Positions 16,087-24,440 of a DNA stretch of 64,000 nucleotides are shown here, piece after piece (the first letter of the stretch is position 1; each line of letters starts with the position of its first letter). A program made the translations under genes and the position numbers. Location of the stretch: positions 620,001 to 684,000 of the forward strand of contig NZ_CP133020.1 in NCBI RefSeq assembly GCF_030866825.1, written 5' to 3'. The stretch comes from Rathayibacter sp. SW19 (GTDB lineage: Bacteria; Actinomycetota; Actinomycetes; Actinomycetales; Microbacteriaceae). The notes below the pieces were generated by a model. That model ran no database searches, was not told the DNA's origin, and saw nothing but the letters and a program-made list of their open reading frames with translations.

Positions 16087-17254
16087 GTTGCCCTTCGGTG
16101 ATCTGCTCGCTGAGCCGCTACGCAACGGAGTGAGCTACCCGTCGAGAACGCGGGGAAGTGGCTTTCGAATGATTAACATGCGCGAGATCTTTGCATACGA
16201 CCGTCTTACGCCTGAGGTGGAATGCGAGCTCGTGCCTCTCACTTCCGGCGAGCAGCTCACGGCTCGGCTTGAGCGGAGCGACCTCTTGTTCGCACGGCAG
16301 TCGTTGACTTATGAGGGCGCAGGAAAGGTTTCGCTTGTTCTTGATGACACTGGGCCAACCTGGGACAGCCACCTCATCCGCGCTCGTCTCGATTTGACCA
16401 AGGCGGCCCCGCCGTTCTACTACTACTTCTTCAAGTCGCCCGAAGGTCGCCGTCGGGTCGAGACGATCATTCAGCAGGTCGCTGCGGCGGGAGTTCGAGG
16501 CTCCGACCTCGCACGACTTTCGGTTCCAGTGCCTCCCCGCAGAGCGCAGCAGGCGATCGCCGAAGTGCTAAGCGCGCTCGACGACAAGATCGCTGCAAAC
16601 ACCGCGCTCGCGGCCACCGCTGATGAGTTGATGCGCGCGGAGTACGCGTCGTTTAATGGGAGGGCGGTCCATATCGGCGATGTGGCCGGCTCGCCGCGGT
16701 CAGGCGTCGACCCGTTGACGGTCGACCCGCAGGAGCTCTATGTCGGATTGGAACACCTCGGACGACGCAACATGTGGTTGAGTGACGGCGGCGAAGCCCG
16801 TGACGTCACCAGCGCCAAGTCAAAATTCGAACCCGACGACGTGCTCTTCGGCAAACTTCGGCCGTACTTCCACAAGGTGGTGGTCACGCCGACCGCAGGC
16901 ATCTGCTCGACCGACATCTTGGTTGTTCGTGCCAGGGACTCCCGGGAGTCCAGCCTCCTCATTGCGGCACTGTCGAGCGATGCAGTCGTCGAAGCTGTGG
17001 TCGCGGCGAGCGAAGGCACCAGGATGCCCCGGACGAGCTGGAAGGACCTCGCGGCAGTCGAGATCAGATGGCCCGACCCGGCTGATCTCAACCTCGTCGC
17101 GTCCAGACTCGATGCGATCAGGGAAGCGACTCTTTCACACCTTGCCGAGAACCGCACGCTCGCCGCAACCCGCGACGCGCTCCTCCCGCGGCTCATGTCC
17201 GGCAAGCTCCGCGTTCACGACGCGGAGGTTGCGGCATCCGAAGCCGGCGCATGA
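16079..17254 (+). CDS. hsdS: Type I restriction-modification specificity subunit
   Basis: A 391-residue protein that determines the bipartite DNA recognition site of the type I complex. Two variable target-recognition domains are each followed by a conserved helix: AQQAIAEVLSALDDKIAANT near residues 158-177, and SRLDAIREATLSHLAENRTL to LLPRLMSGKLRV near the C-terminus. It overlaps the hsdM end by 8 bases. The recognition sequence cannot be predicted by eye. Its 3' end is followed after 17 bases by a HigB-like toxin gene rather than by hsdR. Confidence 0.93.
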   Translation: MSELPFGDLLAEPLRNGVSYPSRTRGSGFRMINMREIFAYDRLTPEVECELVPLTSGEQLTARLERSDLLFARQSLTYEGAGKVSLVLDDTGPTWDSHLIRARLDLTKAAPPFYYYFFKSPEGRRRVETIIQQVAAAGVRGSDLARLSVPVPPRRAQQAIAEVLSALDDKIAANTALAATADELMRAEYASFNGRAVHIGDVAGSPRSGVDPLTVDPQELYVGLEHLGRRNMWLSDGGEARDVTSAKSKFEPDDVLFGKLRPYFHKVVVTPTAGICSTDILVVRARDSRESSLLIAALSSDAVVEAVVAASEGTRMPRTSWKDLAAVEIRWPDPADLNLVASRLDAIREATLSHLAENRTLAATRDALLPRLMSGKLRVHDAEVAASEAGA

Positions 17255-17271
17255 GGAGAATGTGTTAGGTT

Positions 17272-17649
17272 ATGACTGAACACGCGAGGCGATTGTTGCC
17301 GGACTGCGACACCGTGTTCGCGATGAACCGTCGGTCAGGAGGCAGTGATGCGGTCGATTTCCTCACGAGGCTCAACATTCGCTTTAGGGCACGATTCCAG
17401 CGCTACCTCGAGTACCTGTGCAAGGGCATCCCGATCAAGTCGCCGGAGAATTTCCGTCGGCTGAGCCCATCTGGCCCCGACCCGACCGTGTTCGAGATCA
17501 AGGTCGACAAGTACCGGCTCTATGTCATACGGGACAACGTCTCGTGGTACGCGACACACGGCCGTGAGAAACCGAAAGACAACCAAGTTCCTCGCGAGGC
17601 CTCCAAGGCACTCGCGATCTTCTGGGAATGGAACGGAGAACCCCGATGA
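17272..17649 (+). CDS. HigB/RelE-superfamily toxin candidate
   Basis: A 125-residue basic protein. The central and C-terminal parts (FRARFQRYLEYLCKGIPIKS, ENFRRLSP, TVFEIKVDKYRLYVIRDNVS, THGREKPKDNQVPREASKAL) fit the phage-Gp49/HigB fold: helices, then an antiparallel sheet with E-I-K and Y-R-L-Y strands, then a K-rich stretch. Members are ribosome-dependent mRNA interferases. It is translationally coupled (ATGA) to a downstream HTH gene, the toxin-first order typical of higBA. AGGAG lies about 13 bases before the ATG, a weak spacing. An in-frame ATG at 17320 is an alternative. Confidence 0.75.
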   Translation: MTEHARRLLPDCDTVFAMNRRSGGSDAVDFLTRLNIRFRARFQRYLEYLCKGIPIKSPENFRRLSPSGPDPTVFEIKVDKYRLYVIRDNVSWYATHGREKPKDNQVPREASKALAIFWEWNGEPR

Positions 17650-18029
17650 ACGAGGATGAGGTCTTCCCTATTGGAGACCCGGAGTACGACGCCGTCTACG
17701 CTCAAGAGGCGGCGACGATCGACGCATCCGAACTGATTGCACGTGCACTCGAAGCGAGTGGGATATCGCGTGCCGATCTCGCGCGCAGGCTCGGCGTGAG
17801 CCGCGGTGAGATCACGGCACGGCTGAAGGGTGAGCGCAACATCACCGTCCGCACGCTCGCGGAGACTCTCCACGCGCTCGGCGAACACCTCTCGCTCGAC
17901 TCAGAGCGTGCGGTGGACGAGCGGCGGGCGCGTGCTCGCGAGTGGCAGCGGCACGAAAGCGCACACACGCCAACAGCGGCGGTTCGCGCAGGCGGATGGA
18001 TACGCCCCGAGGTGCACCGTGCCCGGTGA
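17646..18029 (+). CDS. HigA-like XRE antitoxin with C-terminal extension
   Basis: A 127-residue protein. Residues about 25-85 form an XRE helix-turn-helix (LIARALEASGISRADLARRL, GVSRGEITARLKGERNITVR, TLAETLHALG). After the HTH comes a charged tail of about 40 residues (AREWQRHESAHTPTAAVRAG, then GWIRPEV). HigA antitoxins of toxin-antitoxin-chaperone systems carry such a tail, the chaperone-addiction region, which a SecB-like partner binds. The ATG overlaps the toxin stop by 4 bases and the gene end overlaps the next gene, so all three are likely co-translated. It probably represses its own operon. Confidence 0.8.
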   Translation: MNEDEVFPIGDPEYDAVYAQEAATIDASELIARALEASGISRADLARRLGVSRGEITARLKGERNITVRTLAETLHALGEHLSLDSERAVDERRARAREWQRHESAHTPTAAVRAGGWIRPEVHRAR

Positions 18030-18465
18030 TGCTATCCGCATCGTCTCACCCATGGTGATGGAGGTCAGCGCATCGGTGCTGGACGAGGCCGAATCCCACG
18101 TCACGTGGAGTGTCGGCTACGCGCCTGAACTCGATGAGGACGGGGGGCGGTTCCTCCTCGCGAATCTCCACGCTGGGAGTCTGGCTGGACGCGTCGATGT
18201 GGAGGTCTCGGCCACTCAGTTCGGCGGTCGAGCTACTGCATCATTCGACCGCGACGAGTCAGACCGATTCGCTACCGAGCTTGCCGGTGCTGAAGCATTG
18301 GAGACGCTCTACGACTTCACGCGCATCATCGCCCGGGGGCTGCTCGGCACCGCTGACATTGACCTTGAACTGCCGCTCGCCAGCCCGACGCCGGAGATCA
18401 CGCAATTGGTGAGGTCGACGGATTCGGAAACAGAAGCTGAACCGACCGAGGGTGCTGATCACTGA
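18019..18465 (+). CDS. SecB-like chaperone candidate of a TAC system
   Basis: A 148-residue protein from GTG 18019, overlapping the antitoxin gene. The middle is beta-rich (GRVDVEVSATQFGGRATASF). The C-terminal LETLYDFTRIIARGLLGTAD followed by IDLELP resembles the SecB/Rv1957 ending, in which an aromatic-rich YxxxREx helix is followed by a Gly and a hydrophobic strand. In toxin-antitoxin-chaperone modules a SecB-like protein folds and protects HigA. Similarity is judged by eye from pattern and position, so the assignment is provisional. Otherwise it would be a hypothetical third gene of the TA operon. Confidence 0.55.
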   Translation: MPGDAIRIVSPMVMEVSASVLDEAESHVTWSVGYAPELDEDGGRFLLANLHAGSLAGRVDVEVSATQFGGRATASFDRDESDRFATELAGAEALETLYDFTRIIARGLLGTADIDLELPLASPTPEITQLVRSTDSETEAEPTEGADH

Positions 18466-18554
18466 TGGCGTTCGCCGCAGCCGGCGCCGCCCCGATCCTC
18501 CTTCCTGGCGCAGAGGCCGCGATTATCGGCGGCGTGGGCGTAGGGAAGCCATGA
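18465..18554 (+). CDS. Tiny coupled ORF, 29 residues, hydrophobic
   Basis: TGATG overlap with the preceding stop. It encodes MAFAAAGAAPILLPGAEAAI then IGGVGVGKP, a small hydrophobic, Ala/Gly-rich peptide, and ends in an ATGA overlap with a second tiny ORF. It could be a membrane peptide or merely a translational bridge. No homologue is recognised. Confidence 0.3.
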   Translation: MAFAAAGAAPILLPGAEAAIIGGVGVGKP

Positions 18555-18652
18555 CCGGGACCGGCAGCGAGAAGCCCGCTCGTTGCACCGCAGTGTGGTG
18601 CCGAGCGGAGTCAGTATGCATCAAAGGTTTGCAAACCATGCCGAAGAAGTAA
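18551..18652 (+). CDS. Tiny coupled ORF, 33 residues, Cys-containing
   Basis: The ATGA overlaps the previous tiny ORF. It encodes MTGTGSEKPARCTAVWCRAE then SVCIKGLQTMPKK. Three Cys residues in 13 positions could bind metal, but this may be chance. Its end overlaps the palindromes upstream of fic. Confidence 0.25.
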   Translation: MTGTGSEKPARCTAVWCRAESVCIKGLQTMPKK

Positions 18653-18665
18653 GATAAACTTACTT
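18626..18665. promoter_or_regulatory. Two palindromes in the fic promoter region
   Basis: GGTTTGCAAACC at 18626-18637 is a perfect 12-base palindrome. AAGTAAG-ATAAA-CTTACTT at 18647-18665 is a perfect 7-5-7 inverted repeat in an AT-rich patch only 8 bases before the fic ATG. This looks like an autoregulatory operator, either for the winged-helix domain at the C-terminus of the Fic protein or for the upstream HigA-like protein. Confidence 0.6.
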
Positions 18666-18673
18666 TTACTTGC

Positions 18674-19894
18674 ATGTTCGATTCGAACAAGAAGAATGAG
18701 CCCATGCGCACCGACTTGTACGTGAGCACGCGCTTCGGTGAGTTGACAACCAACCCGACCGGGGCATGGACGCACCCGTACTTTCTGCCGCGCCGGATTC
18801 CCCGTGAACTCACTCTCGGTGCAGAATCTATGGCGGCAGTATCACGGGCTGATCTTGCGCTCGGTCGCCTATCCGGCCTGGCGATGCTCGTCAATGACCC
18901 CGAACTCCTCCTCGGCCCGGCAATGGCGCAGGAGGCTTTGTCGAGCTCAAGAATCGAGGGTACCCAGGCGTCTCTGAGTGATGTTCTCAGCGCGGAGAGC
19001 GCCGACGAGCCGATCGAAGACGAGAACCTGCGCGAGGTGAGCAACTACCTCAAAGCCGCGGCGCAAGGCCGCGAGCTGATGGAGACCTGGCCTCTCACGC
19101 AGCGATTCTTCTGTGCGCTTCACGCAACCTTGCTCGCGAACGTACGCGGCGAGGAGAAGTTTCCGGGAGAGTTGCGGCGCTCACCTGTGTGGATCGGATC
19201 CCCCAATGCGCGCCCTGAGACCGCACGGTTCGTCCCGCCGCACCACGATCGGATCGGCGATCTTCTCGGGGACTGGGAACGCTTCGTCAATGAGCCATCG
19301 AGCATGCCGCCGGTGCTGCGCGCGTCACTCATGCACTACCAGTTCGAGACCATCCACCCATTTCTCGACGGCAATGGCCGAATCGGTCGCCTGCTCATCG
19401 GGTTCTTGCTCGTCGCCGACGGGGTGCTCAGCACGCCCATCCTGCCGATTTCGGGATACTTCGAACGCAACCGCGATGCTTACTATGACCGCCTGCAATC
19501 CGTGCGAGAGCGTGGCGAGATTGAGGAATGGGTCCAGTTCTTCTGCGAAGGCGTCGAACAACAGTCAAATCAGGCTGCCGCTCGAATACGTGCGCTGGTC
19601 GAGATCCGCGAACGATATCGGCGAGAGACGATCAATGATCGTTCTGCCCTCACCTCTGTCGTAGACCTCGTCTTCCGCAACCCTGTCGTGACTGTTGCCG
19701 CAGTCATGCGCCAAGCTGGCGTCAGCCGACCCGCCGCCTCAGCAGCGCTACGACGCGCAGAGTCCCGCGGCTGGCTGCGCTCGGCAGGGAGATGGGGTCG
19801 CGGCGGTCGGGAGCGATGGATCGCAACCGAAGTCTGGGCGGCTGTGTCCAGCGAGAACGCTTTCGAGCACCACTCCAAGGAGGAACGAACATGA
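18674..19894 (+). CDS. Fic-family AMP-transferase with C-terminal HTH
   Basis: A 406-residue protein. The catalytic Fic loop HPFLDGNGRIGR is complete near residue 228, so adenylyl transfer to a protein hydroxyl is expected. SSRIEGT near residue 92 is the N-terminal inhibitory (S/T)xxxE(G/N) helix of class II Fic enzymes, with Glu poised to block ATP. The last 90 residues form a winged helix (VVTVAAVMRQAGVSRPAASA). No ribosome-binding site precedes 18674; ATG 18704 (MRTDLYVS) is an alternative start. It sits between the TA module and hsdR; Fic genes are recurrent passengers in type I loci. Confidence 0.92.
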   Translation: MFDSNKKNEPMRTDLYVSTRFGELTTNPTGAWTHPYFLPRRIPRELTLGAESMAAVSRADLALGRLSGLAMLVNDPELLLGPAMAQEALSSSRIEGTQASLSDVLSAESADEPIEDENLREVSNYLKAAAQGRELMETWPLTQRFFCALHATLLANVRGEEKFPGELRRSPVWIGSPNARPETARFVPPHHDRIGDLLGDWERFVNEPSSMPPVLRASLMHYQFETIHPFLDGNGRIGRLLIGFLLVADGVLSTPILPISGYFERNRDAYYDRLQSVRERGEIEEWVQFFCEGVEQQSNQAAARIRALVEIRERYRRETINDRSALTSVVDLVFRNPVVTVAAVMRQAGVSRPAASAALRRAESRGWLRSAGRWGRGGRERWIATEVWAAVSSENAFEHHSKEERT

Positions 19895-22800
19895 CCGGCA
19901 TCTCCGAGGCCGACTGGGAGAACGCGGCCCTCGAGACACTTGCCGAGCCGCTCGGCTGGCAACCGCTCAGGGGGGACCAGATCGCTCTCGGCAGCGGCGA
20001 ACGCGAGGCGTGGGACGAACTACTGATCCGTCCGCGCCTGCTCGATGCGATGCGCCGGCTCAATCCCGACGTGCCGGTGACCTACCTGCAGCAGGCCGCC
20101 GCCGAGATCGCCGCACCGAAATCGCTCGACGCGATCACCGAGAACTACCGCATCCACGAGTACCTCGTCGGCGGCTACCCGCTCAACTACATCGACAGCA
20201 ACGGCCTCGAGCAGAACCCGCGCATCCGACTGCTCGGCGCGCCCGAACAAAACGACTGGCTGGCCGTCAACCAGGTCACGATCCGCCAAGGTGACCTGCA
20301 CCGCCGGTTCGACATCGTGCTGTACGTGAACGGCATGCCGCTGAGCATCGTCGAGCTGAAGAAGGCCGGCTCGACCTCGACGGGCGTCGCCCCGGCACAC
20401 GCCCAACTGCAGACCTACCTGCGCGAGTTCCCGATGGCGTTCCGGTTCTGCGTCTTCACGCTCGCCAGCGACGGGCTCGATGCCAAGTACGGCACCCCGT
20501 TCACGCCGCTCAATCACTTTGCGCCCTGGAACGTCGATGATGACGGCGCACCGCTCACCCAGCCGCGCATCGAAGGCGCGGTCGACGTTCTACCGCTCGA
20601 CGACGCACTCAACGGCCTTTATAGCCAGAAGCGCTTTCTGCAGCTCACCCGCAACTTCACCGCCTTCGACGAAGGATCCGAAGGGCTCGTCAAGCGCATC
20701 GCGAAGCCGCACCAATACTTCGCCGTAACGAAAGCGGTCGACACCACGATCCAGGCGGTGGAGACGAACGGCAAGGCCGGAGTCGTGTGGCACACCCAGG
20801 GCTCGGGCAAGTCGATGGAGATGGAGTTGTACACGAACCTCGTGTCGCGGCATCCGAAGCTCAAGAACCCCACCGTCATCGTCGTGACCGATCGCAATGA
20901 ACTCGACGGACAACTGTTCGAAACGTTCGACCGCAGCTTGCTGCTCGCCGAGAAGCCGGTTCAAGTGCGCGAGCGCGCGCAACTGCGCGACGAGCTGAGT
21001 CAGCGTGTCACGGGCGGCATCTACTTCACAACCCTGCAGAAATTCGGGCTGACGGATGCGGAGAAGCAGGCGGGGGCGCAGCATCCGCTGCTCACCGATC
21101 GACGAAACGTGATCGTGATCGTCGACGAAGCGCACCGCAGCCATTACGACGATCTCGACGGCTACGCTCGCCACTTGCGCGATGCGCTGCCGAACGCGAC
21201 TCTCATTGCGTTCACGGGTACGCCGATCTCGTTCGCCGAGCGCGACACCCGCGCAGTTTTTGGTGACTACATCGATATCTACGACCTGACCCGAGCAGTC
21301 GACGACGGCGCGACCGTGCCTGTCTACTTCGAGCCGCGGCTCATCAAGGTGTCGTTCGCCGACGATACAACCGAGCAAGACATCGATCGCGCCGCCGACG
21401 AGTACACGCTCGGCCTCGACGACACCGAGCGGGCACGAATCGAGGCATCCGTCGCCGTTGTCAACGCGGTGTACGGATCGCCCGAGCGCATCGAGACCCT
21501 TGCGAGGGACCTCGTCACCCACTGGGAAGAACGCCGCGCCCGCATGACTCCTTTCCTCGAATCCCCTGGGAAGGCGCTCATCGTCGGAGGGACGCGTGAG
21601 ATCTGCGCGCGGTTGTATTCGGCGATCGTGGCGTTGCGCCCCGACTGGCACTCCGACGCCCTCGACGGCGGCAAGATCAAGGTCGTCTACTCCGGATCGG
21701 CGACTGACCAGCCGCCCGTCAGCGACCACGTGCGGCGCGATTCGGCAAACAACGCAATCAAGGATCGACTGAAGGATTCTTCGGACGAGCTGGAACTCGT
21801 CATCGTCAAAGACATGATGCTGACCGGCTTCGACGCACCGCCGCTGCACACGCTCTATCTGGATCGCCCGCTGAAAGGCGCACTGCTGATGCAGACTCTG
21901 GCGCGAGTGAATCGCACGTTCGAGGGCAAGGAGGACGGCCTGCTCGTCGCATACGCACCGCTCGCGGACAACCTCGCCAAGGCACTTTCGGAGTACACGA
22001 CTTCCGACCAGCAGAACCGGCCCGTTGGCCGCGATGTCGACGAGGCAGTGCAGATCGCGACCGAACTGGTCGCACAGATTCGCGAGATGCTCGCCGGTTG
22101 TGACTGGCGTGCCCTCATCCGACGCGGCGGACCGCGGGCGATGTTCGTTGCCGCGACGACCGCGACGAACTTCCTGCGGGATGCCGCGAACCCGCTCAAC
22201 GACCCTGAACTCGGCGCCGACCGGCTCGCGAATCGCTATCGTGCCGCGAGCGGCCAGCTCGCTCGCGCGTGGGCCCTGAGCTCGGGCAGAGCGGGGCTCG
22301 CCGAACTGCACGATGAGATCGCCTTCTACGAAGAAGTGCGTGTCTGGATGGCGAAGTTCGATGCCATGGAACGGCAGGCGCGCGACGAGCCGGTGCCCGA
22401 GGAGATCGAGCGCCTGCTGAGCAGCCTGGTAGCCGAGGCGATGTCGACAGGCGACGTGCTCGACATCTACGATGCCGCCGGGCTGCCGCGACTCTCGCTC
22501 GACGATCTCGGCCCGGAGTTCCTCGCAAAGGCGCAGGCAGCGCCGAACGTGCACCTGGCGATCGAGGCGCTGCGCAAGTCGCTTGTCGACGCCGGGTCTG
22601 GCGTAACGCAAGGGAACCTGATCCGCCAGCGCGCGTTCTCGGAGCGCATAGCCGAGATCATGATGCGGTACACCAACCAGCAACTGTCTGCGGCAGAGGT
22701 CATCGCGGAACTGATCGAGCTCGCGAAGGAGGTCGCCGACGAGGCATCCCGTGGTGCACATTTTTCGCCGCCGCTCTCGAACGACGAACTTGCGTTCTAC

Positions 22801-23079
22801 GACGCCGTGGCGCAAAACGGGTCTGCCGTCGCGGTCCAGGGGGAGGAAGTCCTAGCGCAGATCGCGCGAGAGCTCGTGGCGGTGATGCGCCGTGACGTGC
22901 GCACCGACTGGACGGTGCGCGACGACGTGCGCGCGAAGCTACGTTCATCGATCAAGCGGCTGCTCGTCAAGTACAAGTACCCGCCGGACAAGCAGCCCGG
23001 GGCCATCAAGCTGGTAATGGACCAGATGGAGTCGATGGCGCCGCGGTACGCCGACGAACGGCGGCCGGGCGGCACATGA
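19891..23079 (+). CDS. hsdR: Type I restriction endonuclease subunit R
   Basis: A 1062-residue motor/nuclease subunit. The N-terminal PD-(D/E)xK nuclease shows FDIVLYVNGMPLSIVELKK near residues 141-160 (Asp and Glu-Leu-Lys). The SF2 translocase has Walker A TQGSGKS near residue 305, DEAH near 411, FTGTPIS as motif III, and ARVNRTF in the second RecA domain. The C-terminal helical part binds the methylase core. AAGGAGG lies 6 bases before the ATG, the strongest ribosome-binding site in the island, so its translation may be set separately from hsdMS. It overlaps the fic stop by 4 bases. Confidence 0.96.
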   Translation: MTGISEADWENAALETLAEPLGWQPLRGDQIALGSGEREAWDELLIRPRLLDAMRRLNPDVPVTYLQQAAAEIAAPKSLDAITENYRIHEYLVGGYPLNYIDSNGLEQNPRIRLLGAPEQNDWLAVNQVTIRQGDLHRRFDIVLYVNGMPLSIVELKKAGSTSTGVAPAHAQLQTYLREFPMAFRFCVFTLASDGLDAKYGTPFTPLNHFAPWNVDDDGAPLTQPRIEGAVDVLPLDDALNGLYSQKRFLQLTRNFTAFDEGSEGLVKRIAKPHQYFAVTKAVDTTIQAVETNGKAGVVWHTQGSGKSMEMELYTNLVSRHPKLKNPTVIVVTDRNELDGQLFETFDRSLLLAEKPVQVRERAQLRDELSQRVTGGIYFTTLQKFGLTDAEKQAGAQHPLLTDRRNVIVIVDEAHRSHYDDLDGYARHLRDALPNATLIAFTGTPISFAERDTRAVFGDYIDIYDLTRAVDDGATVPVYFEPRLIKVSFADDTTEQDIDRAADEYTLGLDDTERARIEASVAVVNAVYGSPERIETLARDLVTHWEERRARMTPFLESPGKALIVGGTREICARLYSAIVALRPDWHSDALDGGKIKVVYSGSATDQPPVSDHVRRDSANNAIKDRLKDSSDELELVIVKDMMLTGFDAPPLHTLYLDRPLKGALLMQTLARVNRTFEGKEDGLLVAYAPLADNLAKALSEYTTSDQQNRPVGRDVDEAVQIATELVAQIREMLAGCDWRALIRRGGPRAMFVAATTATNFLRDAANPLNDPELGADRLANRYRAASGQLARAWALSSGRAGLAELHDEIAFYEEVRVWMAKFDAMERQARDEPVPEEIERLLSSLVAEAMSTGDVLDIYDAAGLPRLSLDDLGPEFLAKAQAAPNVHLAIEALRKSLVDAGSGVTQGNLIRQRAFSERIAEIMMRYTNQQLSAAEVIAELIELAKEVADEASRGAHFSPPLSNDELAFYDAVAQNGSAVAVQGEEVLAQIARELVAVMRRDVRTDWTVRDDVRAKLRSSIKRLLVKYKYPPDKQPGAIKLVMDQMESMAPRYADERRPGGT

Positions 23080-23135
23080 ACCGGCGGCAGCTTCCTCGGC
23101 TTTAGAGTGTGCGCAGCGCTGCGTCGAGCGGATTC

Positions 23136-24440
23136 CTAACGAGGCAGCCGGTCGCGCTCGCGCACGAAGTCGATCAACTCGGGCTCGCGTCCGGGCCACG
23201 TCAGCGCGGACGCCGCCGCGGGAGCCGTTGCGATCACTCTTCCGTGTGCGACCACGTGCGTCGGCCGCACCTGACGGCGGATGACGTCGAACGCATCCGA
23301 GGCTGGAAGGACCACGAAACTGGCGGGCCGTCCAACCTCGATCCCGTACCCGTCGCCCAACCCGAGCACGGCCGCCGGCCGGTCGGTGATCATTCGGAAG
23401 CACTCGGCGATCTCGGCCGGTGAGGTCAGCTGGGTTGCGACTGCTCCGACGTAGGCCACCAAGACCGCGTTCCCCGTTCCCATCGGAAACCACGGATCCA
23501 TGATGTCGTCGTTGCCGAAGGCCACATTCACGCCCGCGGCCAGCAACTCCTTTACCTGAGTGAGTCCGCGTCGCTTTGGATACCCCTCAAAGCGGCCCTG
23601 TAGGTGGAGGTTTACCACGGGATTGCAGACGAGATTGATGCCTGAGCGTGCGATGATGCGATGCAGTTTGTAACTGTATGCCGCATTGTACGAACCCATC
23701 GCCGTCGTGTGGCTCGCGGTCACCCGGTCGCGCAGACCGCTGCGCTGCGCTCTCGTCGCGAGTACCTCGATGAAGCGGGACTGCTCGTCATCGATCTCGT
23801 CGCAATGGGCATCGATCCGCAGCCCGTAGCGCTCGGCGATGTCCATCGCCGTGTCGATCGAGCCGACGCCGTCTTCACGGGTGTCTTCGAAGTGAGGGAT
23901 GGCACCGATCACGTCCACTCCGCGCCGAGCCGCCTCTTCCAGAAGTTCTCCGCCGCCTGGGAAGGAGACAACGCCTTCCTGCGGAAAAGCGACCAGCTGC
24001 AGGCCGATGACATCCTTGACGCGCTCACGTACCTCGAGCAGTGCATCGAGTGCGACCAGGCTGCGATCGGTCACGTCGACATGGCTGCGCACGTGGAGCG
24101 TACCGTTCGCCGCGTACCAGCGGAGCACCTCCTCGGCACGCGAGATGACATCGTCGCGGCTCAGCATGGGCTTGCGCTCCGACCAACAAGCGATTCCCTC
24201 CCAGAGCGTGCCGCTCTCGTTCCAGCGCGGTTCGCCGGCCGTGAGCGTCGCATCCAGGTGCACGTGCGGCTCAACGTAAGGCGCGTTGACCAGTGCGCCG
24301 TTTGCGTCGATGACCTGCTTCGCCTGCGGCGGCACCTCGGATGCCGGCGCAATCGCCACGAAGCGACCGGCATCGACTTGGATGTCAACAGGCGCGGTGC
24401 GGTCGACGAGTCGAGCCCCGCGGACAACCAGGTCGATCAT
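23136..24440 (-). CDS. codA: Cytosine deaminase-like amidohydrolase
   Basis: A 434-residue amidohydrolase closely following the E. coli CodA pattern: EPHVHLDATLTAGEPRWNES, LWEGIACWSERK, HVRSHVDVTD, FPQEGV, HCDEIDDEQS, TASHTTAMGSYNAAYS, and FGNDDIMDPW. The metal-ligand His residues and both Asp residues of the DD pair are present; the His usual before DD is Asn here. CodA-type enzymes deaminate cytosine to uracil, and relatives act on isocytosine, isoguanine or creatinine. The substrate is therefore open, since the neighbours are not pyrimidine genes. It is the last gene of a four-gene operon, overlapping the ureohydrolase by 4 bases. Confidence 0.88.
   Translation of the reverse strand: MIDLVVRGARLVDRTAPVDIQVDAGRFVAIAPASEVPPQAKQVIDANGALVNAPYVEPHVHLDATLTAGEPRWNESGTLWEGIACWSERKPMLSRDDVISRAEEVLRWYAANGTLHVRSHVDVTDRSLVALDALLEVRERVKDVIGLQLVAFPQEGVVSFPGGGELLEEAARRGVDVIGAIPHFEDTREDGVGSIDTAMDIAERYGLRIDAHCDEIDDEQSRFIEVLATRAQRSGLRDRVTASHTTAMGSYNAAYSYKLHRIIARSGINLVCNPVVNLHLQGRFEGYPKRRGLTQVKELLAAGVNVAFGNDDIMDPWFPMGTGNAVLVAYVGAVATQLTSPAEIAECFRMITDRPAAVLGLGDGYGIEVGRPASFVVLPASDAFDVIRRQVRPTHVVAHGRVIATAPAAASALTWPGREPELIDFVRERDRLPR

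Noticed and set aside
20590..22815. A 741-residue open frame antisense to hsdR
   Set aside because: Composition (Arg/Val/His-rich, no motifs) marks it as a shadow of hsdR, whose motifs are complete on the other strand.
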